Part shown: positions 53,216 through 64,000 of the stretch, piece by piece
Layout of the letters: each line of letters opens with the position of its first letter
Numbering within the stretch: the first letter of the stretch is position 1
Origin: Branchiostoma floridae
Taxonomy: Eukaryota > Chordata > Leptocardii > Amphioxiformes > Branchiostomatidae
DNA length: 64,000 nt
Assembly: GCF_000003815.2 (NCBI RefSeq)
Contig: NC_049997.1
Span: 5,058,543 to 5,122,542, forward strand
Direction of reading: 5' to 3'
The notes under the pieces: generated by a model
Databases searched by the model: none
What the model was told of the DNA's origin: nothing
Seen by the model: the letters and a program-made list of their open reading frames with translations, nothing else
Translations under genes and position numbers: made by a program

Positions 53216-54875
53216 ATGGCTTTTTATCATTGGGATCCATTCTAGGATTTTATGATTACTCAATTGTTATCACATATATCCAGACATGTAACACTAAATT
53301 AAAGATAGAACCTGGTTGTTTCAGTTAACATCAAGAGCACAGCACAAAAATAAGGTTTGTTGTAGTTTTCCACCGTACTGGACACCAATGAACATCTTAA
53401 CCTTAAGTAAATGTTTGATATTAAAGAACATTTGTGTATACGAGGAACAAAGAAATCCACTGTGTCATCTGTTACCGCATGCTACGTATGTTACTGGCTT
53501 GAACAAGCGATAAGCTTACGGAAATACAAAATGCAACGTTTGTAACAAAGCTCATTTATCAACTAGAAAGGCCGACATTTGCTTAAGAGCAAATACAGCA
53601 TATTTCAGCCATACCCCTTCCCACGCAACATTGGACTATTCCAAATCACCCCTGCGCAAAAATGGAACATCCTCTTAACAGTACATTATCCCCCAAAGTG
53701 GACTGGTATTGTGAATTGATTCCAGGTAAAAACAGAGCTTGCTTCTATTTTTCAGAAAATGACAATAATCACACCTTCCATTCAGAAAATTTTCACTATG
53801 ACTGAAAATAAATGAATGACTTCATGTAATGTCATTAACAATTTTTAGTACGATAACTAACTATAGGTGTAAGTTTAAAAAAGTATAAGCTCCTTGTAAT
53901 GTGGGTACATTTATTATTGCAGTGAACTTTTTTTATTCAAGTAGGGCATACGATTTGATAATTATCAAGCAGGTGCAGGTACTGTAGGAGCGTTTGTTTT
54001 CTTCAAGCTGTAAAACTGTTAAACTGTTTTACTTTGTATGCAATCAGCCATCGAGCCTATTCTTATTTTAGTTTAACAACTTCCTGCCAGACCCGGAAGA
54101 TACGATTGAACCTTGTTCGAGGATTTATTTTCGTCTGTCTGGTCAGTCTGTTCATACCCTGGCGCTGAGAGTGTTTTATTGGGCTGAAACTCTGGCAGTT
54201 TAAAGTTACTTACAATTTAAATGTTCAAAGTTTATGTCAAACAACAACAGCACTAGGAACACATACATTTGCTCTGGAGAAAATACAGCAGTTTTCGCAA
54301 GTTCCAGTCCAGTGATAGAAATGTGGCCACTACAGACAGGTGGTCACTATAGAGAAAATGCTGATCTATTGACTATGAGCCATACGTTACACATGATTTC
54401 AGTACACTGATCATTAATCATATAAACATTGCACAGGTAAGCCAATTGTTTAGATGTACAATTAAGTTCAAATAATTCTGAAGAGAAATATTGATGAGAA
54501 AATAATCATTCTCGCCACTGTCTAACTTATAATTACATATCAAAACTAAACGCAGATTTTCTAACTAACGCACCTTTCGCCGACTTCATCAAAGGACCGC
54601 CGGCTATCAATCAAACACGGCTGTTGATTAGACTTAGAGTTTCAAACAGTCATGTGCTGTGTGCCAGTTGACAGCGAACTTCATGCTACGTGATGTTTTA
54701 CATTGCTTGGACCTTCTTTCCTACAGCGGTGCTTCTACAAAATATTTAGACTGTAACACTGAGTCCCACATGTTTTATAGAATAGAATTTGACGCAGAAC
54801 AGCATTTTTTGCTGGGTATTTTTCTTGAAACATGTCCGTGGGAATATCAGCGAGGCGGCGACGTAGGGATATCAG

Positions 54876-56035
54876 ACCGTGAACAAAAGTCGCACGGCGG
54901 CTAACGGCGCAGCGAAGATACTAGCGTTATAAATAAGCGCTTCAACTAAGGATGGCAACCCGTACAATATTTTTGTATACTGTTGAGCTAAGTAAAGTTT
55001 GTTGTTTATGAGGTTTTAGTTGTCTTTGAAGCTTTGACCCGAAATATTTTAAAGTCAAACTGCTGAAGAGAAGTAAGTGACTGGTACGATTATCGTAGAT
55101 ATGGCCCTAAAAAACTGATAAAAGAAGCCTTCTCAATAGTCTAAAATGCAAGAGCTGTCCGACGCTTTGAAAAAATCCTGGCGAGAAGTCTGTACGGCCT
55201 GAGTCTTCAAGTTAACGTATTGTGTGGTCCCGCTTATGAATGTTAATTAGCCTTCGCTTTCCTCTTCGCTTATTGGCTGAACCATTAATTGAATTAACTC
55301 TTCCTGCCGGCTAGACGCAGGTGCAGATGTCGGCTCTGTGGGGTGAACGTTCGAAAGGTCATGGCATGGAGAACGAAAGAAAACCAATTTCCCCTAAAAA
55401 AAGTGCTGTAATTAAGCCTTTTACAGTACTTTATGCCAAAAATTTTACTTATACCAAATGTTACTCATACCAGGGTACAGGGGTGCAAAATATACCGTTA
55501 TAAGACCGTCAACAACAGTCGCACGGAGCTAACAGCGCAGCGAAAATACCATCGCTAGCGTTTCAACTTCGGATAACAAGTTATAAGTACTGTTGAACTC
55601 AGTAACGTTAAAGTTTGTTTTTAGTTGCCTTTATCGGTTTGACCTGAAATAGTGTTACGCTAAACTCCTGAAGAGAAGTTAAGTGACTGCTGCGATTATC
55701 ATAGATATGCCCCTAAGAACTGATACAATATAAAGCCTTCTGAATAGTCTAAAATGCGAGAGCCTTAGGCGGGCTTCGCTCCCCCTGGCGGGAACACTGC
55801 TATATACGGGATCATGAGGCCCCGCTTATGAATATTAATTAGCCTTTGGCCTCCTCTTCGCTGATTGGCTAGGTCTTTGATTCAATTAACTCTCCGGCTG
55901 ACGCGCACAGGTGTGGCTCTGTGCGGGGTCACGGAAGGTCACGTCAGGAGGCCAAAAGAAAACAAATTTCCCCTCAGAAAAGTGCCAAAATTAATCATTT
56001 TAAAGTTGTTTATGTCAAAAATTTTACTTGAATCT
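54876..56035 (+). repeat. About 630-bp direct duplication
   Basis: CAACAGTCGCACGG, GGCGCAGCGAAGATAC, AGTCTAAAATGCRAGAGC, CTTATGAATRTTAATTAGCC, CTCTTCGCTKATTGGCT and AATTTCCCCT occur in the same order in 54,876-55,470 and 55,507-56,035. ATTGGCT is an inverted CCAAT box. Tandem 5' promoter units of a retroelement are one explanation. Confidence 0.7.
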
Positions 56036-56640
56036 TGTTACCAAGTATCTAATGCCTATCTATACCAAATTTCAGGTCATTTAATTGTAATACCAGGGTA
56101 CAGGAGCCAAAAGTGTCCTTTTTTGGTCAAAAATTGGCCAAAAATCGCAAAAATAAGCATTTTGTTGCACTGTACACCAAAAGTGTTATTGAATTTATAT
56201 GAAGGGATTATCAAGGCACATCTGTGTCAAATTTCAGCTCATTCGGTTGCAATACCAAGGTACAGGAGCCAAAAGTGTCCTTTTTTGGTCAAAAATTGGT
56301 AAAAAAATCGCAAAAATAAGCATTTTGTTGTACTGTACACCAAAAGTGTTATCGAATTTATATGAGGGCGTTATCAAGGCACATCTCTGTCAAATTTCAG
56401 CTCATTTGGTTGTAATACCAGGGTACAGGGGCCAAAAGTGTCCTTTTTTGGTCAAAAATTGGTCAAATAATCGCAAAAATAAGCATTTTGTTGTACTGTA
56501 CACCAAAAGTGTTATCGAATTTATATGGGGGCATTATCAAGGCACATCTCTGTCAAATTTCAGCTCATTTGGTTGTAATACCAGGGTACAGGGGCCAAAA
56601 TATACAGTTTTGGTCTAAAATTGACCAAAAAATCTCAATA
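56020..56640 (+). repeat. 162-163-bp tandem repeat, about 3.8 copies
   Basis: GCCAAAAGTGTCCTTTTTTG starts at 56,106, 56,268 and 56,431, and in changed form at 56,594. Each unit also has CAAAAATAAGCATTTTGTTG, ACTGTACACCAAAAGTGTTA and TTTCAGCTCATTYGGTTG. The long frames here follow the repeat and are not genes. Confidence 0.85.
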
Positions 56641-56699
56641 AAATCATTTTAGAGGCAGATATGAAAAAAAATGGGGAAAAAGCATCAAGGTATTGGCCC

Positions 56700-56801
56700 A
56701 CTCTACCCCTGTGCCGAATTTCAGGTCATTCGGTCCAGGAACGGCGGAGATGAATCACTTTGAAGATTTGACAGGAGAAAGAAAGAAAGAAAGAAAGAAA
56801 G
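56700..56801 (+). repeat. Retroelement-like 3' end with (GAAA)n tail
   Basis: GAATTTCAGGTCATTCGGTC, GAAGATTTGACAGGAGAAAG and then GAAAGAAAGAAAGAAAG. With the preceding tandem units it forms a plausible non-autonomous element. Confidence 0.5.
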
Positions 56802-57341
56802 AAACATTACGAATACAATATATTTCACCATACTATGTATGGCTGAAATATAACTAGAGTTCCACAAACACATCTCTTCGCCAAATAATCATGCCTTTGT
56901 TCAAGACTATTAGGTCTCATTCATGTAGTACTAAAGAGCACCTAGCCCAAAAGCAAACGACTGCATGAACGTGTGTTTGTAGCAGTTGAAAATTCTATTT
57001 ATCTATCCCATCCAACCACGGGTACTGTTGTTTACAAACACACATACATTCTACTGCAGTACCGAAGGAAAATGGCCATTCCACTTGGAACATTTGACGA
57101 CTTTCAATGTCTCAAAAGATTAGAATGAGGAAACACATGTTTCAATAGATATATCTTTCGTGTTGGGGTCTGGCAGGATGGATGTAGAAAGGTTCTCGAA
57201 AGCCCTTGATCAGGGGGAGGAGTACATAGGATTGATGACCACTCTCACCACAGGTAGCCAGCTACAACACACCACAGTTGGTCAGCAGGCTATCAGCAGG
57301 CTATCACAGCAGCGAATCAGCTACGTTATGGATTCAAAAAG

Positions 57342-58182
57342 TATCCGCGCTCGCACCAATTTTCGGCCGTTCCCCCCCCCCCCCCCAAAAAAAGTTTTCG
57401 ACCACACAATAGATTATGCAAAGCAACTGTAAAGTGAGCACAAATATTCTGTACATTGAAAAAAAAGTATCAGAAAACAGATAACTAATGCCATAGAATG
57501 CCAAAATAAATCTTAAGTCAAAGAAAGGACAGAAAGAAAAAAATCTATTATTGGTAGGGGGAGGTACCAGTACAGAAAATTCAGGTATAGGTCAGGTATA
57601 GGATCATTTCCAGGTGCGGACCTGAACCTGTGTGTGGAAACTTGAGAACTGGCAATACTCAAAACAATGGTCATAGACTCATACTCAAAACACAAATAAT
57701 TGGTCAATTTTGCTACAAAGGAATCTATTTGGTGGATCATTGGACTCCCACTAGCGTTTTAAAATCCCATCTCCATGTAATATTTAGGATAACTGTCTCT
57801 GTACCTTTGACTATAGAAACTTGGTACAATTGACTATAAACTCTACTTGACTTCACTCTTGTTGTCTTCTTGGCCCCCGGTAAGACCCCAAATGCCTGCG
57901 GACATAGTGTGTTTTTTTTTTTTTCAGGTCTGTTTTTTTCGGATTGGTCCAAGAAGAAAAAAAATGTTTTGCACCCGTATGATGTACTGGTCCCTACACC
58001 TAACTGTTGGTATACCATTCTATGTGTGTTTAGTCCTATGTTCAACCTTCCTGGCCACTTTGATTTCATACTGAAGGCAACTTTTTTTTTGACAAACTTG
58101 TTTTTATTCGCTCGCTCGCATCAGTTTTGGAGTTCCCAGAGGATGTCATCCATATAATCAAATCAACATGGCCTAAGGTGCA
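57342..58182 (+). repeat. Dispersed repeat interrupted by a nested element
   Basis: Halves 57,342-57,554 (CAATTTTCGGCCGTTCC) and 57,997-58,182 (TTCAACCTTCCTGGCC, GATGTCATCCATATAATC) match 12,637-13,020, which is uninterrupted. The insert 57,555-57,996 has the ends TAGGGGGAGGTACCAGTACA and TGTACTGGTCCCTA. Confidence 0.6.
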
Positions 58183-58429
58183 AAATTGAGAAGAGTTCCT
58201 ATCCCATCCGGCCAGACCCCTGCACGATAGATACTTGAGATCGGGCTGGGGTTTGGTAACCAGGCTAATGTTTCAATTGCTACAGTCTCGTTACCACATC
58301 ATTAGCGTATGATCCACACCCTCCTATCACAGTCACCAGTGATGGTTTCTCTTTACACACGAGAGAAACCATCACGGCCCCCTGAACCGAACCAGGACCA
58401 GGTCCGGAGGTGGCTCAGGATGGTTTGTG

Positions 58430-58760
58430 GAAATACCATCATACGCCCTTTATTTCCTCTTTAGACCGGTCACGGTTAAGCGTCATATGATGGTTAACCG
58501 ACACAGGATGGTTTAAGCAAAATGTAAAGTGCGCCTAAGTTTTATTTAAATGAATGTATGGCATGTAACTCCTCCCATCTGCTATAAAACTTGGCCAAGC
58601 TCGTAGAACTAGCATTCACTCTGGTACTGAGACATTTCTGTATGCGCAAACATTAAATAAACTCTAGACACTCAGAGCCTATTTGGAGTACAATGAATTG
58701 ACCGCTGTTATAAGGGTCCTGCAAGCTTCCCGAGTTGACGTCTGATATCCTCGACTGACT
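58430..58760 (+). mobile_element. Possible solo LTR
   Basis: A promoter-like CTATAAAACTTGGCC is followed about 60 bases later by ATTAAATAAACTC, a poly(A)-signal-like site. This spacing is seen in LTRs. Ends and target duplication were not established. A hairpin GATGGTTTCTC...GAGAAACCATC lies just upstream (58,340-58,375). Confidence 0.25.
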
Positions 58761-59579
58761 GACTGTTAGACCTGGGTATTTGGACTCTCAAAGAAGTACT
58801 AGTGTCATGCTCTCAAACTACTAACAACAAATGTGCTACCAATATCATAGCATGGATAATAGTGATCTAATGAGCTTATTTGGTTTGAATATATAGCCCT
58901 GAGCCCTAGAGACACTTGTTCATGCTTCTCTCCCCTGCAAACAATTATCAGGTCAATGACATGTGTATCACCAGGATAATCAATTAGTTCTGCTGCACCT
59001 TTGAGTTGAGAGGTCATCTTTGTGCTAAGGCCAGAGAATGAGGGCAGGGGGTTAATTTGGTGTGACTGGCCCATGTCAGGGGAAGGAGATCAGGATGATT
59101 TGCTACAGTCTGAGGGGCTTGAATGATACATGATGATTAATGGTCCACATACATTGGTAGGGTAGCATTGGTGCCCAATTGCCTTGGGATCTTGACCTAC
59201 AATTTCTCGAGTTATATGCTGTTCACCAACATATAGACCCATACAACCAATAACATACTCTTCTGGCGAAGAGAATCATGCCCACAAATCTAATTAAAAC
59301 TCAGACCAGCGAGATAAAGGGCTGGGCAGGTCTGGTCTCTTAGACTTCGGGGAAACTTCGAATTCGGTTCCACATGACTGATTCTCTCCCTTTTGCTGCT
59401 TGAGTCAGGGTTAATTTGGTGTAACCAGGTCACCACCTTCCCTCACTGGTGAACTGTACACGTCCAGACATATAGAGTATCATGTAACATTACCTTTCTC
59501 ATTCACCCTGTGTGCTTCTCCAGGATAAGCTACCCTAAGTAATTATTTTAAATAGATAGTGATTTACATAATTTGCATC

Positions 59580-60296
59580 TCATTATGTTGATGATCACCC
59601 AAAGTACCTACCTACCCAAAACAAAGAATATCCAACAATCCCCTCAGGAGTTATCCATCTAAAAAGTTACGAACTATAAGACCCACTGCAGTTCCAAACA
59701 AGCTGCTAGGGGGCCCAAAATTACACCATTTACTCCTAGTCCAAACAGCTATCCACCACTTAAACATCATGAACCTGGCACTTCTGGAAAATTTAGCCAC
59801 AAACTTTGACGCTCACTTGCAGTACCAAAATAAGTCGCCAGGAGGCCCATTATCGAACTTGACCTTCTTTTCTGTGTCCCCTACCTATCAACCAAATATC
59901 ATTAGCATCCATCAAGAACATCTTGAGTTATCTTGCATACAGACAAACGCACTTACATACAAAGACCGCTACAGCACCATAGGTAAACGGTAGCTAAACC
60001 ATTCTCGTACATGACAATCCTTTCCACAACCGCTAAACACCTGCCAAATATCGTGGAAATCGCCCAGCTGCATTTTGACTTATGCTTACCGAAAAAACAC
60101 ACAAAAAAATACCAAGCTCGCTGCTGTACCAATAGGAAAATGCCAGGTAACCCATTTTCGAACTAGGCATGCCTTTCAACAACCGCTACACACCTGCAAA
60201 AAATCAAAAAGTTCCATCCACAATTTCTCGAGTTATATCCTGTTGACCTCCATACATACCCAAGTCGGCAAAAACATAATCTTCTTGGCGAAGCTA
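59580..60296 (+). repeat. Dispersed LINE/SINE-like repeats with GGCGAAG tail
   Basis: GCTGCTAGGGGGCCCAAAAT, CATCTTGAGTTATCTTGC, ACAGACAAACGCACTTAC, then TCTCGAGTTATATCCTG and CTTCTTGGCGAAGCTAAT. The last phrase forms the right edge of the right-arm-only block. Related tail at 59,205-59,280. Confidence 0.5.
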
Positions 60297-60935
60297 ATGA
60301 ACTGGCTTGTTCCCGTCACAGTGAAATAACAACAAAGATCGAGTTATTGTAAACCATGCAAGTCTGTTAACAAATAACCAAGTAGCTAACGACAGTTACA
60401 TCTGCTGTATTTTGATACTGATCCCGAAGCCTGGGGAAGAGTATGGGTTTAAACAATTTGTACTTTTATTCGGAAATTCTACATTAAAATGAAATACAGT
60501 TATGGTTAAAGGGTGTCTTTGATTTTGATGGTTGTCAGTGTCAGTGTGATAGAATGGTATCGTGTGACAGGAAAATAAATAAGACGAAACATTATAACCA
60601 TACCAAGTACATGTATTCAACATAATGGATAATGAAGCATATATACTATTAAATGTTGGTGTTAAGTATAAAAACATAACCAACGTCGACGTATGCGAAA
60701 ACGCTGGATATCATGCAGCTCTTGAAGGCAGATTATTAAATAATTTGGTCCAATAGCCTTGTCGAGAACAATAGATTCATGTATATGACCTTTATGAACT
60801 TTACACTGCATTACATATTTCATTAGTACTAATACTGCAGTATCAAACGCATTCGGCTTTTTTCCGAAGACGACCGCATAATTTTAAATAGGTTGGCAAA
60901 ATTAATAACTGGTGTCACTCATGTGCACAGCATCC

Positions 60936-61016
60936 ACTGTGGGCCTTGTGCTGCAGTACCGTGCAATGTCGACAGATGGGGTGCTTGCACGTGAAAAGTA
61001 GAATTGCACTTTTGAT
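60936..61016 (-). pseudogene. TRIM-type B-box exon remnant (right copy)
   Basis: The minus strand carries CKHPICRHC and LQHKAHS, homologous to 4,606-4,695. One or more indels before the CKHPIC part throw the frame off relative to the left copy, and the upstream Cys differs. It marks the outer end of the right arm. Confidence 0.55.
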
Positions 61017-61340
61017 CCCCGTGTTTTGGACAAGTTGGCTGTTTATATTTGAATTTTTAGTGATCCCGCCATGTTGCCAACCACCCGACGTGCCTTGCGG
61101 CCTAGTCAGCCAGCCTGCCGTCGTGTCACGTCGCTAGCCAACCCCGATCCCACGAACCGTTCGCCTAACCGTCTCGCTGGATTTTGCCAACCCTTGTGTG
61201 CTCTCCTCTTGCCGACAACATTAATCTTTTGGGCACCTGGACTCTGCTGTTTGCTAATCTGACGACCGCAACTTTGCGACGAAGAGTAGGATGTGATGTG
61301 AAGTATTCTTTTATTGTTGTTTCTGACAGGAAATCATTAG

Positions 61341-61565
61341 GGGGTTTTGGTACTTACATGTAACTACATGATAATTTTTTTATTTCATTTTCCCTTATTT
61401 TATTTCATTTTATTTGATTGTATTTGTTTTTCTTTCATCAAATTTGCCACACGTCATTACAGAATATTTACGCCTAGTTCTCGTCACTCGGTGCAGAATG
61501 TATTCCCAATAAATAAGTGATTTTTATCGTTTATTTCGATCGAGATAAGAATGATATTTTGCTTT
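61341..61565. other. Outside the duplication, no gene seen
   Basis: AT-rich DNA with TTTTATTTCATTTTATTTG runs. No homology to the left flank was seen. Confidence 0.5.
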
Positions 61566-61790
61566 AGCTAAGGGCACAACCCGCCGTACGTGCAAATACG
61601 TGCTCTCTGCGTGCCAAAGCGTGGGCAATCTTTTGGGATCCGTAAGTGGTAAGTACCACCTCCGTTCGAACTCGTAGGGAATCCGATGGATTTTGGCGCA
61701 AGCAGACACGCCATGCAGACAAAACTTTATGTGCCATCGGGCTGCGAATTCGCCCCCCGTGCGTTCCAGTACGGGTGACCCACCTGCCCT
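61566..61790 (-). mobile_element. CACGTACG-rich short repeat, third copy
   Basis: AGGGCACAACCCGCCGTACG, GTGGGCAATCTTTTGGGATC and GCGTTCCAGTACGGG. Next to it a 25-base unit with CGTGGTAAATGTGGTAAAC and ACATTACTGTCCGGG is duplicated (61,794-61,860). Confidence 0.55.
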
Positions 61791-61890
61791 ATACGTGGTA
61801 AATGTGGTAAACATTACTGTCCGGGTATTATGTGGTAAACATTACTGTCCGGGTTGCTCCCGTACTGGCAACAAAACCCTACTTAGCCAC

Positions 61891-62140
61891 CCCCCCCCCC
61901 CTCCTTAGACGGAGATCGCGCTGCGCTCTCACTGCGACCTACTTAGGATATGTGTAACCTTCATTTTCACACTCGGTATATCATACAAAATTTTAAAAAA
62001 GTGTGACCGAGAAGACAGCAAGAATCACAAAGACTAAAAAGATTCGCTTTTTTTTCTATACAATTCGTTGAGCGATTTGTCAAATTTTAGGTCGCTGAGA
62101 GAGCGCGGCAAGAGCGCCGTCCTAGTGGAAAAGGGGGTAT
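61891..62140. mobile_element. MITE related to 34,260-35,522
   Basis: GACGGAGATCGCGCTGCGCT and CTCACTGCGACCTA at one end, GGTCGCTGAGAGAGCGCGGC and GTCCTAGTGGAAAAGGGGGT at the other, inverted. A short internal deletion derivative of the larger element. Confidence 0.65.
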
Positions 62141-62737
62141 AGCTGAGGTCCAAAGGTATTCATCGTCTGCATATCAAGGTAATGTGTAGGCTCTCAACAT
62201 TGTCATACCACATGTAATTTCCTGATTCATTTTTTTTGTAGCTTTTTGTTAGACCCTGAATACGTACCTTTGCGCCAGTATGGTTCTGTATTTACCTGGT
62301 TTGGTGTGTGTTTTGGTGTCCATAAACAGTATAACCTAAGAACGCCTCGTTGGCTTGGGTTGATGTTTTGTATATAAACATTTCATGATGGGATCTCGAA
62401 ATGGTTGAATTGTTATGGTGATGTAGCAGAAATCTTTTTACCTCATAAGAAATGAGGTATTGTTTTTTTTTTTGTGTGTGCGGGGTGTATCTGTATTTCT
62501 GGATATTTGCGGTCAGCATAATTTGAGAACCTCTGAATAGACCAGTATTCGGTATATGGTATCCTGTAATGTCCATGGTCTACACAATGTATATGTGTAG
62601 GGCCCACACATATGTGTGCTCTCAACATTATCATACCACTAACTGTATTACATGCTACCTTCTCCGTAAAGACGAAATGCAGGCTCAAACGCCGGCTACG
62701 AATCGAGGGCCGAATCTACTACCTGCTTCAGCTTGAT
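62141..62737. other. No gene seen; short direct repeat
   Basis: GCTCTCAACATTGTCATACCA at 62,190 recurs as GCTCTCAACATTATCATACCA at 62,618. No coding signal. Confidence 0.5.
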
Positions 62738-62837
62738 NNNNNNNNNNNNNNNNNNNNNNNNNNNNNNNNNNNNNNNNNNNNNNNNNNNNNNNNNNNNNNN
62801 NNNNNNNNNNNNNNNNNNNNNNNNNNNNNNNNNNNNN
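62738..62837. other. Assembly gap (100 N)
   Basis: Fixed-length gap. Confidence 1.
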
Positions 62838-64000
62838 TTTAATAACTGAATTCTTCTTTTTCCGTCCTCGCGCATTAGGTTTGGAGTCTCCAGAGGGTGT
62901 CATCCATAAGATTAAGTCAGTGTGGCCTAAGAGGGGAAAATGTAAAAAAAAAAACACAGGATGGATGGATTTTCCAAATAGACACTATAAACGTTGTAAC
63001 AAGAATTGTAACAAGAATTGAAGTGACATAACAAGGAATCACAGCCAACAATATTTTTTTTCTATATTGAAGAGATGGACAAAGGCACACTTATGTGGTA
63101 GACTGATATGACATGCTTACTTCTGACTTCCTTTCAACCTGACTTCCTTCAATTCCTCCAACATCAGGTCCCTAAGTATTATTTTCCAGTTACCAAAGAA
63201 CCAGTAACCAAAGAATATGAATAACAAAACTTTATTGACCTAAAAGAAGGAAAGAATTCCTATGGTCAACTATATTTTTCTGATAGTATATGTGATAAAA
63301 CTTAGGTTAAATCTTGACATACAAATTACATTGTAAAAGTAACATATTTCGTATGTGTGTCGACTGCAAATAACTGCGACAATCTGTTACTGTGACAAAT
63401 ACTAGTTACATGCAATACTACTATTTAGCTGTAATGCAATGATAGTAAATGCAACAAACAAAAGTTAAATGTTATCCTACATGTTAAATTGTAAATGCAA
63501 CATTCTGTCGCGCATTTATAGTGAATATTAGAAAGTATGTATTTAGTTTAGTTGAACATAATAAAATAATAGTGAAATCTGAAAATGATACAATTTTCAG
63601 TTGTTCAATTGCTAAGTACTAGTAAAACATAACAATCTTACAATGCAACATGGTTAGCTGAGGTGTATAAGTCTCAATATTAATTTAGAAGTTGTTAAAA
63701 AATATACTAGTATTAACAAAAGTAATATCTTATCATAAATGCATACCTTTTTTTGTACATTGACAGGGATGCATGCAGTTGAATCACAACATACATGTAT
63801 GCAAGTCTTTACACATTGCATTTTTGGCTAATACATGTAGTATGCAGAAAACTTGGAGTAGCCATGGTACCATCTGATTACCTGCCTTGATTTCTTAATT
63901 TCTAACAAAGTCTGTAGCTACCAAATCTTCCATTGTCATAGTCACCAATGCACTCAAACAGTATGAATGTATTAGTCATAGCACCATTGCAATCTATGTC
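62838..64000. other. AT-rich DNA, no gene seen
   Basis: 62,845-62,935 is a 3' piece of the GATGTCATC dispersed repeat (GTTTGGAGTCTCCAGAGGG). The rest is AT-rich with no coding frame, splice-bounded exon or clear repeat. Confidence 0.5.

Larger units (their letters stand above)
53565..60296. other. 6.7-kb block present only in the right arm
   Basis: Left-arm sequence around 5,367 (GAACAAGCCAGTTCATTAATGAATGAGCTTG in two pieces) is contiguous. In the right arm its two halves are separated: ...ACAAAGCTCATTTAT at 53,560 and ATGAACTGGCTTGTTCCC from 60,297. Between them lie the tandem repeats, MITEs, a possible solo LTR and a LINE/SINE-type tail listed below. No intact gene is seen. The block could be one large composite insertion, or DNA lost from the left arm. 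Confidence 0.65.
29130..61340 (-). repeat. Right arm of giant inverted duplication
   Basis: Reverse-complement partner of 4,285-28,357. It is about 8 kb longer, largely because of the 6.7-kb block at 53,565-60,296 and the arm-specific elements at 30,161, 34,260, 38,864, 42,638, 45,124, 46,278, 48,362 and 49,511. Confidence 0.85.

Noticed and set aside
55865..56618. Repetitive frames of 139-145 codons
   Set aside because: They follow the 162-bp tandem repeat, shift frame between units and lack protein character.

Overview
The window looks like nuclear DNA of an invertebrate chordate, most likely a lancelet (Branchiostoma). The reasons are large introns with GT-AG borders, tRNA-derived SINEs, many small hAT-, piggyBac- and Penelope-type repeats, long microsatellites, scaffold gaps (N runs at 1557-2075, 10820-11630, 35343-35442, 62738-62837), and a mosaic C-type lectin gene of the kind that is abundant in amphioxus. 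The species call is inference; no search was run.

The dominant structure is a very large inverted duplication. A left arm (about 4,285-28,357) is repeated in reverse orientation as a right arm (about 29,130-61,340) around a spacer of about 0.8 kb. Matching anchors run in mirror order from the centre to both ends. The right arm is longer mainly because of later insertions, including one extra block of about 6.7 kb (53,565-60,296).

Each arm carries one copy of the same 13-coding-exon gene, and the two copies are divergently transcribed. The left copy (minus strand, 18,893 to 8,537) predicts about 619 residues, if the part of exon 10 lost in the gap matches the other copy. Its order is signal peptide, acidic linker, two six-cysteine vWC-like modules, a helical region with two hydrophobic segments around a coiled coil, and a C-terminal C-type lectin domain with EPN and WND motifs. 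The right copy (plus strand, 39,581 to 51,118) has the same exon structure but an in-frame TAG in exon 9, which would remove the rest of the helical region and the lectin domain.

Near both outer ends lie mirrored remnants of a TRIM-type B-box exon. The arms are full of arm-specific transposable-element insertions. Several can be compared with an intact empty site in the opposite arm (hAT at 7,209 and 42,638; piggyBac-like at 45,124; Penelope-like at 30,161), so they postdate the duplication. Repeats shared by both arms predate it.

Outside the duplication, the left edge holds a candidate first exon of a type II membrane protein (minus strand, 489 and below), a TTAA-flanked piggyBac-like cluster rich in TGACGTCA sites, a foldback element with a hammerhead-ribozyme-like core, and an older LINE/SINE-like repeat. 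The right edge holds short MITE-like repeats and AT-rich DNA in which I see no gene.
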